From Clostridia bacterium (GTDB lineage Bacteria; Bacillota_A; Clostridia; Lachnospirales; Cellulosilyticaceae), in NCBI GenBank assembly GCA_029239935.1, contig JARBTY010000041.1, forward strand, positions 1 to 17,710: a DNA stretch of 17,710 bases, in the 5' to 3' direction. Below are positions 7,286 to 13,943 of this stretch, piece by piece; within the stretch, counting starts at the first letter, position 1, and every line of letters begins with the position of its first letter. The position numbers and the translations under genes are program-made. Under the pieces are notes generated by a model, which saw nothing but the letters and a program-made list of their open reading frames with translations, was not told the DNA's origin and ran no database searches.

Positions 7286-9595
7286 ATGAATCAAGAAATA
7301 AGGCATATACCTATACTGCCATTGAGAGGCATCACAGTATTTCCGGGTATGGTGATACATTTTGATGTGGGAAGAGACAAGTCTTTAAAGGCAATAGAAG
7401 AAGCTATGAAGCAGGATGAGATGATTATGGTAATCACTCAAAAGGATGCGGGAGTGGATGCTCCGAGCCAGAGCGATTTGTACGAGATAGGAACGATTGT
7501 GCATATCACACAAATCGTAAAAATAAAAGAAACGCAAATAAGATTATTAGTAAAAGGTGAAATGAGGGCAAAAATACTTTCCATTGAAGAAGGCCTTATG
7601 CTACATGGTGATGTAGCAGTCATAGAAGAAGAACCTTTCATTATGGATGATGAACATGAAGCAATGCTTCGTACAGTAGGAGAATTGTTTGAGAAGTACG
7701 CAGGTCTTAGTGCCAGAATATCAGAGGAAATGGTACATGGCATATTAAGTATTGATCATGCGGAAGAAGTCATGGATATTATCATAGCTAATATTCCACT
7801 TGAAGTAGAAAAAAAACAGCAGGTATTAGAAACTTTGGATCTTAAACAAAGAATGTATCATGTGATGACGATATTAACATCAGAGATACAAATTTTAAGT
7901 ATGCAAAAAAATATATATACAAAAGTTAAAAAAAATATCGATCAGTCTCAAAAAGAATATTTTTTAAGGGAACAAATTAAAATAATACAAGAAGAGCTTG
8001 GCGATAAAGACAGTGTTCAGGCAGATGTACAGCTTTATGAGGAAAGACTTAAAGACTTAGATGCACCAGAAGAAGTCAAGCAAAAGATTCAAAAAGAAAT
8101 TAAAAAACTCATTAAAACTTCAAGTCATTCACCAGAAAGCGGAACAATTAGAACCTATATTGAGAACGTTTTAGATGTGCCTTGGGGCAAAAAAACACAA
8201 GAAATAATAGACTTAAAAAAAGTAAATACGATATTAGAAAAAGAACATTACGGCCTTAGCAAAGTAAAAGAAAGGATTATGGAATATGCAGCAGTAAAAA
8301 AAATAACGCAAAAAATTCAGTCGCCTATTTTGTGTTTAGTAGGCCCCCCAGGGGTTGGAAAAACATCCATAGCTCAATCCATAGCCCATGCTGTAGGCAG
8401 GAATTATGTCAGAATATCATTAGGTGGTATAAGAGATGAGTCAGAGGTAAGAGGGCATAGGAGAACCTATGTCGGGTCTATACCAGGAAGATTCGTATAT
8501 GGACTTACACAAGCAAAATCTATGAATCCTCTTATGCTATTAGATGAAATTGATAAAATGATGGGGGATTTTAGAGGGGATCCAGCAGCAGCGCTGCTTG
8601 AAATCCTTGATAGCAGTCAAAATCATCAGTTTAGAGATAACTATTTAGAGATTCCACTGGATTTATCAGAGGTTATGTTTGTCGCTACAGCTAATAGCTT
8701 AGCGGGGATTCCTAGACCGCTGTTAGATAGGATGGAGATTATAGAGATTAATAGCTACAATGAAAATGAAAAATATCAAATCGCTAAAAAATATTTATTG
8801 CCTAAGGAGCTAGATAAACATGCGCTTACCAGCAGTAATCTTAAAATAAGTGAAGTTAACTTACGCTATATGATAGCGAATTATACAAAAGAATCGGGTG
8901 TTAGGCAGCTTCAAAGGATTTTAGCTAAGATTTGCAGACGCACAGTTAGAGAAATGGTGGAAAAAGGTGTAGCGGTCATTCGTATAACCCCTCATAAATT
9001 AAATGAATATCTGGGTGTCCCTATCTATAGCTATCAAGCAAAAAATGAAGAGCCGGAAATAGGTGTTGTCAGAGGATTAGCTTGGACCAGTGTAGGCGGT
9101 GACACCTTATCCATAGAAGTTAATATGATGAAGGGTAAGGGGCAATTGGAGCTTACTGGTCAGATGGGTAATGTTATGAAGGAATCAGCAAAGGCGGCAG
9201 TAAGCTATATTCGTTCTAAGGCACAAATACTTCATATAGATGAATCTTTCTATAAAACATGTGATATACATATACATATCCCAGAGGGAGCTGTACCCAA
9301 AGATGGTCCTTCAGCAGGCATTACAATGGCCACGGCAATGATATCAGCGCTTACTCAAAAAGCTGTAAAGGCGGATATCGCTATGACAGGAGAAATTACC
9401 ATTAGGGGCAGAGTATTGGCTATCGGCGGGCTAAAGGAAAAACTATTGGCGGCTAAGAGGGCCCATATCTATACGATTATTGTTCCCAAGCAAAATGAGC
9501 AAAATGTTCAGGATATGGAAAGTAATATAACAGAAGGCCTTGACATTATTTATGCAGCGACTATGGATGAAGTGCTGCAACATGTGTTTGTATAG
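7286..9595 (+). CDS. lon: ATP-dependent protease Lon (LonA, S16 family)
   Basis: 769 aa, full-length LonA. The N-terminal LAN domain starts at IPILPLRGITVFPGM (8-22) and runs to about 200. A coiled-coil linker follows (215-275, including YFLREQIKIIQEELG). The AAA+ module has Walker A GPPGVGKT (353-360) and Walker B LMLLDEID (416-423). The protease domain has the dyad S676 (VPKDGPSAG) and K719 (GGLKEKLLAA). It degrades misfolded and selected regulatory proteins in the cytosol. Its ribosome binding site is GAGGGTGG (about 7274-7281). It lies 30 nt after lonB and 15 nt before ysxC with no terminator, so the three are probably one transcript, though a lon promoter inside lonB cannot be excluded. 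Confidence 0.98.
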   Translation: MNQEIRHIPILPLRGITVFPGMVIHFDVGRDKSLKAIEEAMKQDEMIMVITQKDAGVDAPSQSDLYEIGTIVHITQIVKIKETQIRLLVKGEMRAKILSIEEGLMLHGDVAVIEEEPFIMDDEHEAMLRTVGELFEKYAGLSARISEEMVHGILSIDHAEEVMDIIIANIPLEVEKKQQVLETLDLKQRMYHVMTILTSEIQILSMQKNIYTKVKKNIDQSQKEYFLREQIKIIQEELGDKDSVQADVQLYEERLKDLDAPEEVKQKIQKEIKKLIKTSSHSPESGTIRTYIENVLDVPWGKKTQEIIDLKKVNTILEKEHYGLSKVKERIMEYAAVKKITQKIQSPILCLVGPPGVGKTSIAQSIAHAVGRNYVRISLGGIRDESEVRGHRRTYVGSIPGRFVYGLTQAKSMNPLMLLDEIDKMMGDFRGDPAAALLEILDSSQNHQFRDNYLEIPLDLSEVMFVATANSLAGIPRPLLDRMEIIEINSYNENEKYQIAKKYLLPKELDKHALTSSNLKISEVNLRYMIANYTKESGVRQLQRILAKICRRTVREMVEKGVAVIRITPHKLNEYLGVPIYSYQAKNEEPEIGVVRGLAWTSVGGDTLSIEVNMMKGKGQLELTGQMGNVMKESAKAAVSYIRSKAQILHIDESFYKTCDIHIHIPEGAVPKDGPSAGITMATAMISALTQKAVKADIAMTGEITIRGRVLAIGGLKEKLLAAKRAHIYTIIVPKQNEQNVQDMESNITEGLDIIYAATMDEVLQHVFV

Positions 9596-9610
9596 AAGAG
9601 GAGAAAAACA

Positions 9611-10204
9611 ATGGATGTAACTAAATCAGAGCTTGTTATAACAGCAGGCAATAAAAATCAATTTCCAGAGCATGACTTGCCTGAGATAGCTTTTGCAGGC
9701 AAGTCAAATGTAGGAAAATCATCACTTATTAACGCTTTAATTAATCGAAAAGCACTTGCAAGAACAAGTTCACAACCAGGTAAAACTCAGACGATTAACT
9801 TTTATAATATTCAGGATACATTTATGTTTGTTGATTTACCAGGATATGGCTATGCTAAAGTCTCAAAGGAACAAAGAGATAAATGGGGCCAATTAATAGA
9901 AGGGTATTTACAAGATCGCAGTCAACTGCAAAAAGTGATTTTGCTAGTAGACATCAGACATGAAGTAGGTGCCAATGATAAGATTATGTACGATTGGATT
10001 TCTCACTATCACCATAATGTCATAGTGGTTGCTACTAAAATGGATAAAATTAAAAGAAGCCAGATTCAGAAGCATCTTAGCATTATAAAAAAAGGATTAG
10101 AATTATCGCCAAAAGACACCTTGTTAGGCTTTTCAGCAGAAACAAAACAAGGTAAAGATGAGTTGTGGACATTTATGGAAAATAATGTTAATATGGAGCT
10201 GTAA
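9611..10204 (+). CDS. ysxC: Ribosome biogenesis GTP-binding protein YsxC/EngB
   Basis: 197 aa TRAFAC-class GTPase of the YihA/EngB family. G1 is GKSNVGKS (30-37), the G2 threonine is in GKTQT (57-61), G3 is DLPGYG (75-80), G4 is TKMDK (142-146), and G5 is SAE (175-177). DLPGYG and the RTSSQPGKTQTINFY stretch are diagnostic of the family. It acts in late 50S subunit assembly and is essential in many bacteria. AAGAGGAG sits just before the ATG, 15 nt after lon. The lonA-ysxC adjacency is conserved in Bacillus and many Clostridia. Confidence 0.97.
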   Translation: MDVTKSELVITAGNKNQFPEHDLPEIAFAGKSNVGKSSLINALINRKALARTSSQPGKTQTINFYNIQDTFMFVDLPGYGYAKVSKEQRDKWGQLIEGYLQDRSQLQKVILLVDIRHEVGANDKIMYDWISHYHHNVIVVATKMDKIKRSQIQKHLSIIKKGLELSPKDTLLGFSAETKQGKDELWTFMENNVNMEL

Positions 10205-10249
10205 GTTATAATAATCAATCATTTCACAAAAGAAGTGAGGGGAATAAGT

Positions 10250-10684
10250 ATGGCTGAGCACAATAGATACTGTTTAAAAGAAGGCAGGTTGGAGTTATCG
10301 ATCTTAGATGACGAGGGTGCTGTTGAAACCAGCTTGCCGGAGGTTGCGTATATTGAACTGGATAAAGCGGTGGTAGGAAGTGAAGAAATTTTACAGCCGC
10401 TTCACGAAACAGAACTGAGGGTATCAGAAGAGGTTTATAATACTTTAAAAACAATGGGGAAATTTTTAACACAGTCAGAAGAAGCGTTTAAAGAGAACAT
10501 CATTAACGAGGAGGCCACATCGCAGGCTTCCTTAAAGACTGATAAAAATGAGATTTTAAATCAGTATAATATAGATAAAATATTAGAAGCTCACTTTGGA
10601 GAAACGATCCCTAAATTTAAATATGCAGAGGAATTAAAAAAGAAGATTGAGACTCAAATAAAGAAGATAAAAACGTATAAATAG
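10250..10684 (+). CDS. Unrecognised 144-aa protein downstream of ysxC
   Basis: I do not recognise this family. The start is ATG at 10250: GAGGGGA (10237-10243) is a good ribosome binding site 6 nt before it. An upstream in-frame GTG at 10235 overlaps that site and would add only MRGIS. No signal peptide or membrane segment is seen. The N-terminal 65 residues look like short beta strands with acidic patches (LELSILDDEGAVE, VAYIELDKAVV). The middle (70-100) is polar. The C-terminus (125-144) is a lysine-rich helix (YAEELKKKIETQIKKIKTYK). It lies 45 nt after ysxC on the same strand. A TATAAT at 10207-10212 has no good -35, so it is most likely the last gene of the lonB-lon-ysxC transcript. Composition matches its neighbours. 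Confidence 0.75.
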   Translation: MAEHNRYCLKEGRLELSILDDEGAVETSLPEVAYIELDKAVVGSEEILQPLHETELRVSEEVYNTLKTMGKFLTQSEEAFKENIINEEATSQASLKTDKNEILNQYNIDKILEAHFGETIPKFKYAEELKKKIETQIKKIKTYK

Positions 10685-10685
10685 A

Positions 10686-10714
10686 TTGACACAAAAAGCA
10701 AAATATGGTATTAT
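10686..10714 (+). promoter_or_regulatory. Strong sigma-A promoter of the tRNA-Gly/Pro unit
   Basis: -35 TTGACA (10686-10691, 6/6), 17-bp spacer, -10 TATTAT (10709-10714, 5/6) with a TGG extension. It starts 2 nt after the stop codon of the preceding gene. The leader of about 37 nt contains a small AAGCTT/AAGCTT hairpin (10730-10743) and leads to mature tRNA-Gly at 10758. Confidence 0.88.
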
Positions 10715-10757
10715 ATTTTTTGTCGGAAGAAGCTTAAAAGCTTGATAAAGTAGGTGT

Positions 10758-10829
10758 GCGCGAGTGGCTCAGTGGTAGAGCATCTCCTTGCCAAGGAGAG
10801 GGTCGCGGGTTCGAGTCCCGTCTCGCGCT
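10758..10829 (+). tRNA. tRNA-Gly (GCC)
   Basis: 72-nt cloverleaf: acceptor GCGCGAG (10758-10764) / CTCGCGC (10822-10828), discriminator T10829 as in bacterial tRNA-Gly, anticodon stem TCTCC/GGAGA around loop TTGCCAA (anticodon GCC), and T loop TTCGAGT. CCA is not encoded. Confidence 0.97.
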
Positions 10830-10835
10830 TTTTAT

Positions 10836-10910
10836 CGGGGTGTAGCTCAGTTTGGCTAGAGCGCCTGATTTGGGTTCAGGAGGCCGCAGGTTCGAGTCCT
10901 GTCACCCCGA
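10836..10910 (+). tRNA. tRNA-Pro (TGG)
   Basis: 75-nt cloverleaf: acceptor CGGGGTG (10836-10842) / CACCCCG (10903-10909), discriminator A10910, anticodon stem CCTGA/TCAGG around loop TTTGGGT (anticodon TGG), and T loop TTCGAGT. CCA is not encoded. Only 6 nt separate it from tRNA-Gly, so they share one transcript. Confidence 0.97.
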
Positions 10911-10934
10911 TTTTTAAAATGGAATAGTTATATC

Positions 10935-10972
10935 AAAAAGAGATGTCGCCTTTATATACGACATCTCTTTTT
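10935..10972. terminator. Bidirectional rho-independent terminator
   Basis: The 14-bp perfect stem 10935-10948 / 10959-10972 (core GAGATGTCG/CGACATCTC) has a 10-nt loop, with A5 and T5 tracts at either end. It ends the tRNA-Gly/Pro transcript. It also ends the minus-strand DUF4364 gene, whose stop codon (10971-10973) overlaps it. Confidence 0.9.
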
Positions 10973-11495
10973 AGTTAGAAAGTAATTGAAGAATTTCACT
11001 ATAAAGTACCGAAGCATTGTTTTGCCATTTGGTACAAAGCTCAATAGCTTGTTTTTTTGAACCCACACTAATACTTAGGTCAATAAGGGTAGAATCGTTT
11101 TCTGTGACCTTGCAGTTTACAACATATTCGTTAGCCTTATTAGGGGTATATTCAGCGTGTATATCTAATTCACTTCTTAGTTTCCTCCAATTATTTTCTA
11201 TAAATTGATCTAATTCTTTTCGGACAAAATCAGGAATTCTAGAGGAAAAGAAGTCCAGAGTCTGAAGACCTTTATCAGTTATCTCAAAATAAGAGGTATT
11301 ATTTTGCTTAGAAGTAATAATGAATGTTGAGTTTTCTAATTCATTTAAATACTGCTGTAAAGAAAAATAGTTCGTGTAACCTCTTTCGAGTATAATCTGA
11401 GTGATTTGAGAGAGCGACAGTGACATTTTAACTTGAGATAAAAGATAAAGTATGATGAGTTTATTAATAGTAAAATCTTCATGATTGTTAATCAT
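10971..11495 (-). CDS. DUF4364 family winged-helix-like protein
   Basis: 174 aa. The N-terminal half (about 8-85) reads as a winged helix: NKLIILYLLSQVKMSLSLSQI, then ILERGYTNYFSLQQYLNEL, then a wing-like beta hairpin (YFEITDKGLQTLDFF). This pattern is typical of DUF4364, common in Clostridia, related in fold to PadR/MarR-type regulators but of unknown function. The C-terminal half (100-174) has alternating beta segments and a final helix. AGGAGGT (complement of 11501-11507) lies 5 nt before the ATG and matches the anti-Shine-Dalgarno closely, suggesting efficient translation. A 6-bp palindrome (11481-11495) covers the first five codons and could be a self-binding site or chance. It lies 53 nt after the radical SAM gene and has its own promoter candidate. 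Confidence 0.85.
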   Translation of the reverse strand: MINNHEDFTINKLIILYLLSQVKMSLSLSQITQIILERGYTNYFSLQQYLNELENSTFIITSKQNNTSYFEITDKGLQTLDFFSSRIPDFVRKELDQFIENNWRKLRSELDIHAEYTPNKANEYVVNCKVTENDSTLIDLSISVGSKKQAIELCTKWQNNASVLYSEILQLLSN

Positions 11496-11523
11496 AGGCT
11501 ACCTCCTCACACTTTTTAATAAT

Positions 11524-11552
11524 ATTGTATATGAAAAGCAAACGAAACTCAA
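11524..11552 (-). promoter_or_regulatory. Sigma-A promoter candidate for the DUF4364 gene
   Basis: On the minus strand: -35 TTGAGT (11552-11547), 17-bp spacer, -10 TACAAT (11529-11524). The -35 overlaps the last codons of the upstream radical SAM gene. Confidence 0.55.
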
Positions 11553-12475
11553 TATAAGTTTAAAGATTTACCTTGATAGATATCATTTATTTTTAGATAA
11601 TGGTTAAGCATATTTAAAACATGTTTTTTATTTTTAGTCCATAAAGGGGCCAGTAGATGCCTCGCATCACCATCACCTGTTAGACGATGAATGACAAAGT
11701 ATGGCGGTAGTATCTTAAGTATTTCTCCTACAATAAAGATATACTCCTCTAAGGTAAGTAGTGAAAAGGGTTCCTTAAGGTAAAGATTTCCAATAGGAGC
11801 GTTATCTAATACATGCAGCATATGACATTTGATGCCTTGGAGAGGAAGCTGCCCCACATATTTGGCAGTACGCAGCATGTCATCAGGTGTTTCACCGGGA
11901 AGACCTAAAATCAGGTGAACCACTGTTTCGATATTTTTGAGTGCCAATTTATGGAGGGTGTTTTCAAAACAATCCAAAGCATACCCCCTGTTAATATATT
12001 CAGCAGAAGAAGCGTGTAGGGTCTGAAGTCCCAGTTCAACCCAAACATGGGTTCTGTGAGACAGTTCTTCAAGATAAGCAATAGCGGCATCACTCAAACA
12101 ATCGGGTCTTGTGGCAATGGCAATTCCTATTACTTGAGGAAAGGACAAAGCTTCTTCGTATTTAGCTTTTAATACATCCAGAGGTGCATATGTATTGGAA
12201 TAGGACTGGAAATAGGCTATATATTTAGCGGAAATAGGCCATTTGGACAAAAGCTGTTCTCTTGAAGCTGTAAGCTGTGATGTAATACTTAAAGAGGCAG
12301 CAGGTGAGAAATCTCCGCTCCCTGCTTCACTGCAAAATATACAGCCATCAGAAGAAATAAGGCCGTCACGATTAGGGCAGGTAAAACCTCCGTCTATAGA
12401 AAGCTTAATGACTTTTTCACCGTGTCTTTGTCTTAAAAATTGATTGAGACTATAAAACCGTTCATGTTGGATCAT
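11549..12475 (-). CDS. ytqA: TIGR01212 family radical SAM protein (YtqA/YhcC type)
   Basis: 308 aa, full length. The start LSIDGGFTCPNRDGLISSDGCIFC (25-48) is the family signature: C33, C45 and C48 bind the [4Fe-4S] cluster, with a long first spacing instead of the classical CX3CX2C. IAIATRPDCLSD (118-129), WVELGLQTLH (145-154), HLILGLPGET and KCHMLHVLDNAPIG further support it. HRLTGDGDARHLLAPLW near the C-terminus is characteristic of the family. B. subtilis YtqA has been linked to synthesis of the wobble modification mnm5s2U in tRNA (proposed name MnmL). I recall this from the literature; transfer to this gene is inference. Its frequent partner, a YtqB/MnmM methyltransferase, is not adjacent here. 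GAGAGG (complement of 12483-12488) lies 7 nt before the ATG. Confidence 0.93.
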   Translation of the reverse strand: MIQHERFYSLNQFLRQRHGEKVIKLSIDGGFTCPNRDGLISSDGCIFCSEAGSGDFSPAASLSITSQLTASREQLLSKWPISAKYIAYFQSYSNTYAPLDVLKAKYEEALSFPQVIGIAIATRPDCLSDAAIAYLEELSHRTHVWVELGLQTLHASSAEYINRGYALDCFENTLHKLALKNIETVVHLILGLPGETPDDMLRTAKYVGQLPLQGIKCHMLHVLDNAPIGNLYLKEPFSLLTLEEYIFIVGEILKILPPYFVIHRLTGDGDARHLLAPLWTKNKKHVLNMLNHYLKINDIYQGKSLNLY

Positions 12476-12506
12476 TTAAAAACCTCTCAAAAGCATAAGA
12501 TATAAA

Positions 12507-12543
12507 ATAAGATAATATAAGTTAACAACTTATATTATCTTAT
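12507..12543 (-). terminator. AT-rich 17-bp hairpin, probable terminator of the 144-aa minus-strand gene
   Basis: The arms 12507-12523 and 12527-12543 are perfect reverse complements with a 3-nt loop. The only GC pairs are the two flanking the core, so it is long but AT-rich. On the minus strand it follows the stop at 12549 and is trailed by a T-rich, interrupted tract. It may attenuate rather than block transcription into the radical SAM gene. Confidence 0.6.
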
Positions 12544-12548
12544 ATAAA

Positions 12549-12983
12549 TTAATGAAGTGCAAGGAGCATTTCTTCTTTTCTAAGACGTATCTCTTCACAA
12601 ATTAGTGTGATATTTTTCCATTCTTCTTCAGTTGTGATAGTTTTAGAAACATTTATAAAGTCTTGACGAAGTTTATAAGTATATTGCTTTTTGATTTTTT
12701 CCACATCCTGATCGTCTGTAGCTACGCTTAGGTCATTTAAAAAATCTTTAGCCCTTTGAGAAGAAACAAAAGGGAGATATGGCTGTATAAAGTCCAGCTC
12801 TTCCTGAAGCTGTGCATATTGTTTTTGAAAAGGATTATTTTTAATCGTTTCCATGTAGGCAAAAAAGGCATCAAGATTCAAAAAACGCACATTTTTTATT
12901 GGAGAATAATCGAAATGGCTTAATATGTGCCTAAAAGTATATAAGTGGTTTTCGAGTTGTTGTTGTGTAAGCAAAGTTGACAT
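12549..12983 (-). CDS. Unrecognised 144-aa helical protein
   Basis: I do not recognise this family. It is predicted all-helical and soluble, with no signal peptide, no Cys or His motifs, and a charged C-terminal helix (EEWKNITLICEEIRLRKEEMLLAL). A motif-like stretch, FLNLDAFFAYMETIKNNPFQKQYAQLQEELDFIQPYLPF, lies in the middle. I prefer ATG at 12983 over an in-frame TTG at 12986, because AAGGGGGA (complement of 12991-12998) is 7 nt from the ATG but only 4 nt from the TTG. A minus-strand TATAAT at 13037-13042 could be its -10, but no good -35 accompanies it. It is divergent from phoP across 13000-13232 and separated from the downstream radical SAM gene by an AT-rich hairpin. Confidence 0.72.
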   Translation of the reverse strand: MSTLLTQQQLENHLYTFRHILSHFDYSPIKNVRFLNLDAFFAYMETIKNNPFQKQYAQLQEELDFIQPYLPFVSSQRAKDFLNDLSVATDDQDVEKIKKQYTYKLRQDFINVSKTITTEEEWKNITLICEEIRLRKEEMLLALH

Positions 12984-13131
12984 CAAAAAATCCCCCTTAA
13001 ATTTAAAAATGAAAGTTATATTTCTCTATAAATCTTATTATATCCATTACAAATTAAAAAAGTGTATGTAAATTTTACTTTAAGATTCTAACGGCTAAAA
13101 AATAAGCTGTAACAAAAATAAAGTTTTTTAT

Positions 13132-13161
13132 TTGTTAATTTAATACTTCTTGTGGTAGTAT
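13132..13161 (+). promoter_or_regulatory. Weak promoter candidate for phoP-phoR
   Basis: TTGTTA (13132-13137), 18-bp spacer, TAGTAT (13156-13161). Both hexamers are imperfect, and overlapping TATATT/TATTAT alternatives follow. A single TTAATA at 13140 matches a PhoP half-site, but no 11-bp repeat is seen, unlike upstream of pstS. The rest of the 12984-13232 gap shows no clear element. Confidence 0.3.
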
Positions 13162-13232
13162 ATTATCAATAAAATAAAAAAGTATAAATTTTGTAGAAGA
13201 TAAAGTTCAAAGTGAATGTAAAGGAGAACACA

Positions 13233-13940
13233 ATGGAAAAGAAGCATATTGTTGTAATTGATGATGAAGAACACATTTTGGAGTTGGTCAGATACAATTT
13301 AGAGACAAATGGTTTTAGGGTATCAACATTTACAAGTGTAGAAGAAGCGATGGGTGTTGTAGAAGAAGAACTGATTGATACCATGCTTTTAGATGTCATG
13401 CTTCCAGGGATTGATGGGATAAGTGCGCTGGAGAGATTTAGAAAATCACCTAAAACAAAAGATATTCCAATACTTTTAATCACAGCTAAGGCAGAGGAAA
13501 TTGATAAAATATTAGGACTTGAACTAGGTGCAGATGACTATATCACTAAACCTTTTAGTGTAAGAGAAGTAGTGGCTAGGGTAAAGGCAGCAGTTAGGCG
13601 TAATGAGAGAAACCATTTAAAAGTTGCTGAAATTATAAATAATAAGATTATAGTTAAAGGATTAGAGTTAGATATAGAAAGCCATCTGTTGACCTATGGT
13701 GAAAAACAGATTGAACTGACTTTTAAAGAGTTTGAGATCCTTAAACTACTCATGATGAATAAAGGAAGAGTGCTCACCAGAGAGGTTATATTAGATAAAG
13801 TATGGGGGTATGATTATTATGGAGAGACTAGGACGGTAGACGTGCATATCAGATACTTAAGAGCAAAATTAGATGAGTATCAGATTGGGGACTATATCGA
13901 GACCGTAAGAGGGGTTGGCTATAAATTTACAAAGGAGTAG
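13233..13940 (+). CDS. phoP: OmpR-family response regulator, PhoP/PhoB type
   Basis: 235 aa. The receiver domain (about 4-120) has the acidic pocket D10/D11, phospho-acceptor D54 (MLLDVMLPG), T84 and K106 (ITKPF). The OmpR winged-helix DNA-binding domain (about 137-233) has LTFKEFEILKLLM, RVLTREVILDKVWGY and the recognition helix TVDVHIRYLRAKL. The start is ATG 13233: AAAGGAG (13220-13226) lies 6 nt upstream, while an in-frame GTG at 13212 lies before that site. phoR follows after 3 nt. Assignment to phosphate control rests on sequence type, pairing with a PAS-containing kinase, nearby pstS and the PHO-box-like repeat before pstS. Regulation of other genes cannot be judged here. Confidence 0.9.
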   Translation: MEKKHIVVIDDEEHILELVRYNLETNGFRVSTFTSVEEAMGVVEEELIDTMLLDVMLPGIDGISALERFRKSPKTKDIPILLITAKAEEIDKILGLELGADDYITKPFSVREVVARVKAAVRRNERNHLKVAEIINNKIIVKGLELDIESHLLTYGEKQIELTFKEFEILKLLMMNKGRVLTREVILDKVWGYDYYGETRTVDVHIRYLRAKLDEYQIGDYIETVRGVGYKFTKE

Positions 13941-13943
13941 GTT

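Noticed and set aside
10235..10249. Upstream GTG start adding MRGIS to the 144-aa protein after ysxC
   Set aside because: The GTG lies within the Shine-Dalgarno sequence GAGGGGA, which is ideally placed for the ATG at 10250.
12984..12986. TTG start one codon before the ATG of the 144-aa minus-strand gene
   Set aside because: It leaves only 4 nt to the Shine-Dalgarno, while ATG at 12983 has a 7-nt spacing.
13212..13232. Upstream GTG start adding seven residues to PhoP
   Set aside because: The ribosome binding site AAAGGAG (13220-13226) is downstream of this GTG, and the family starts right before the first beta strand, at ATG 13233.
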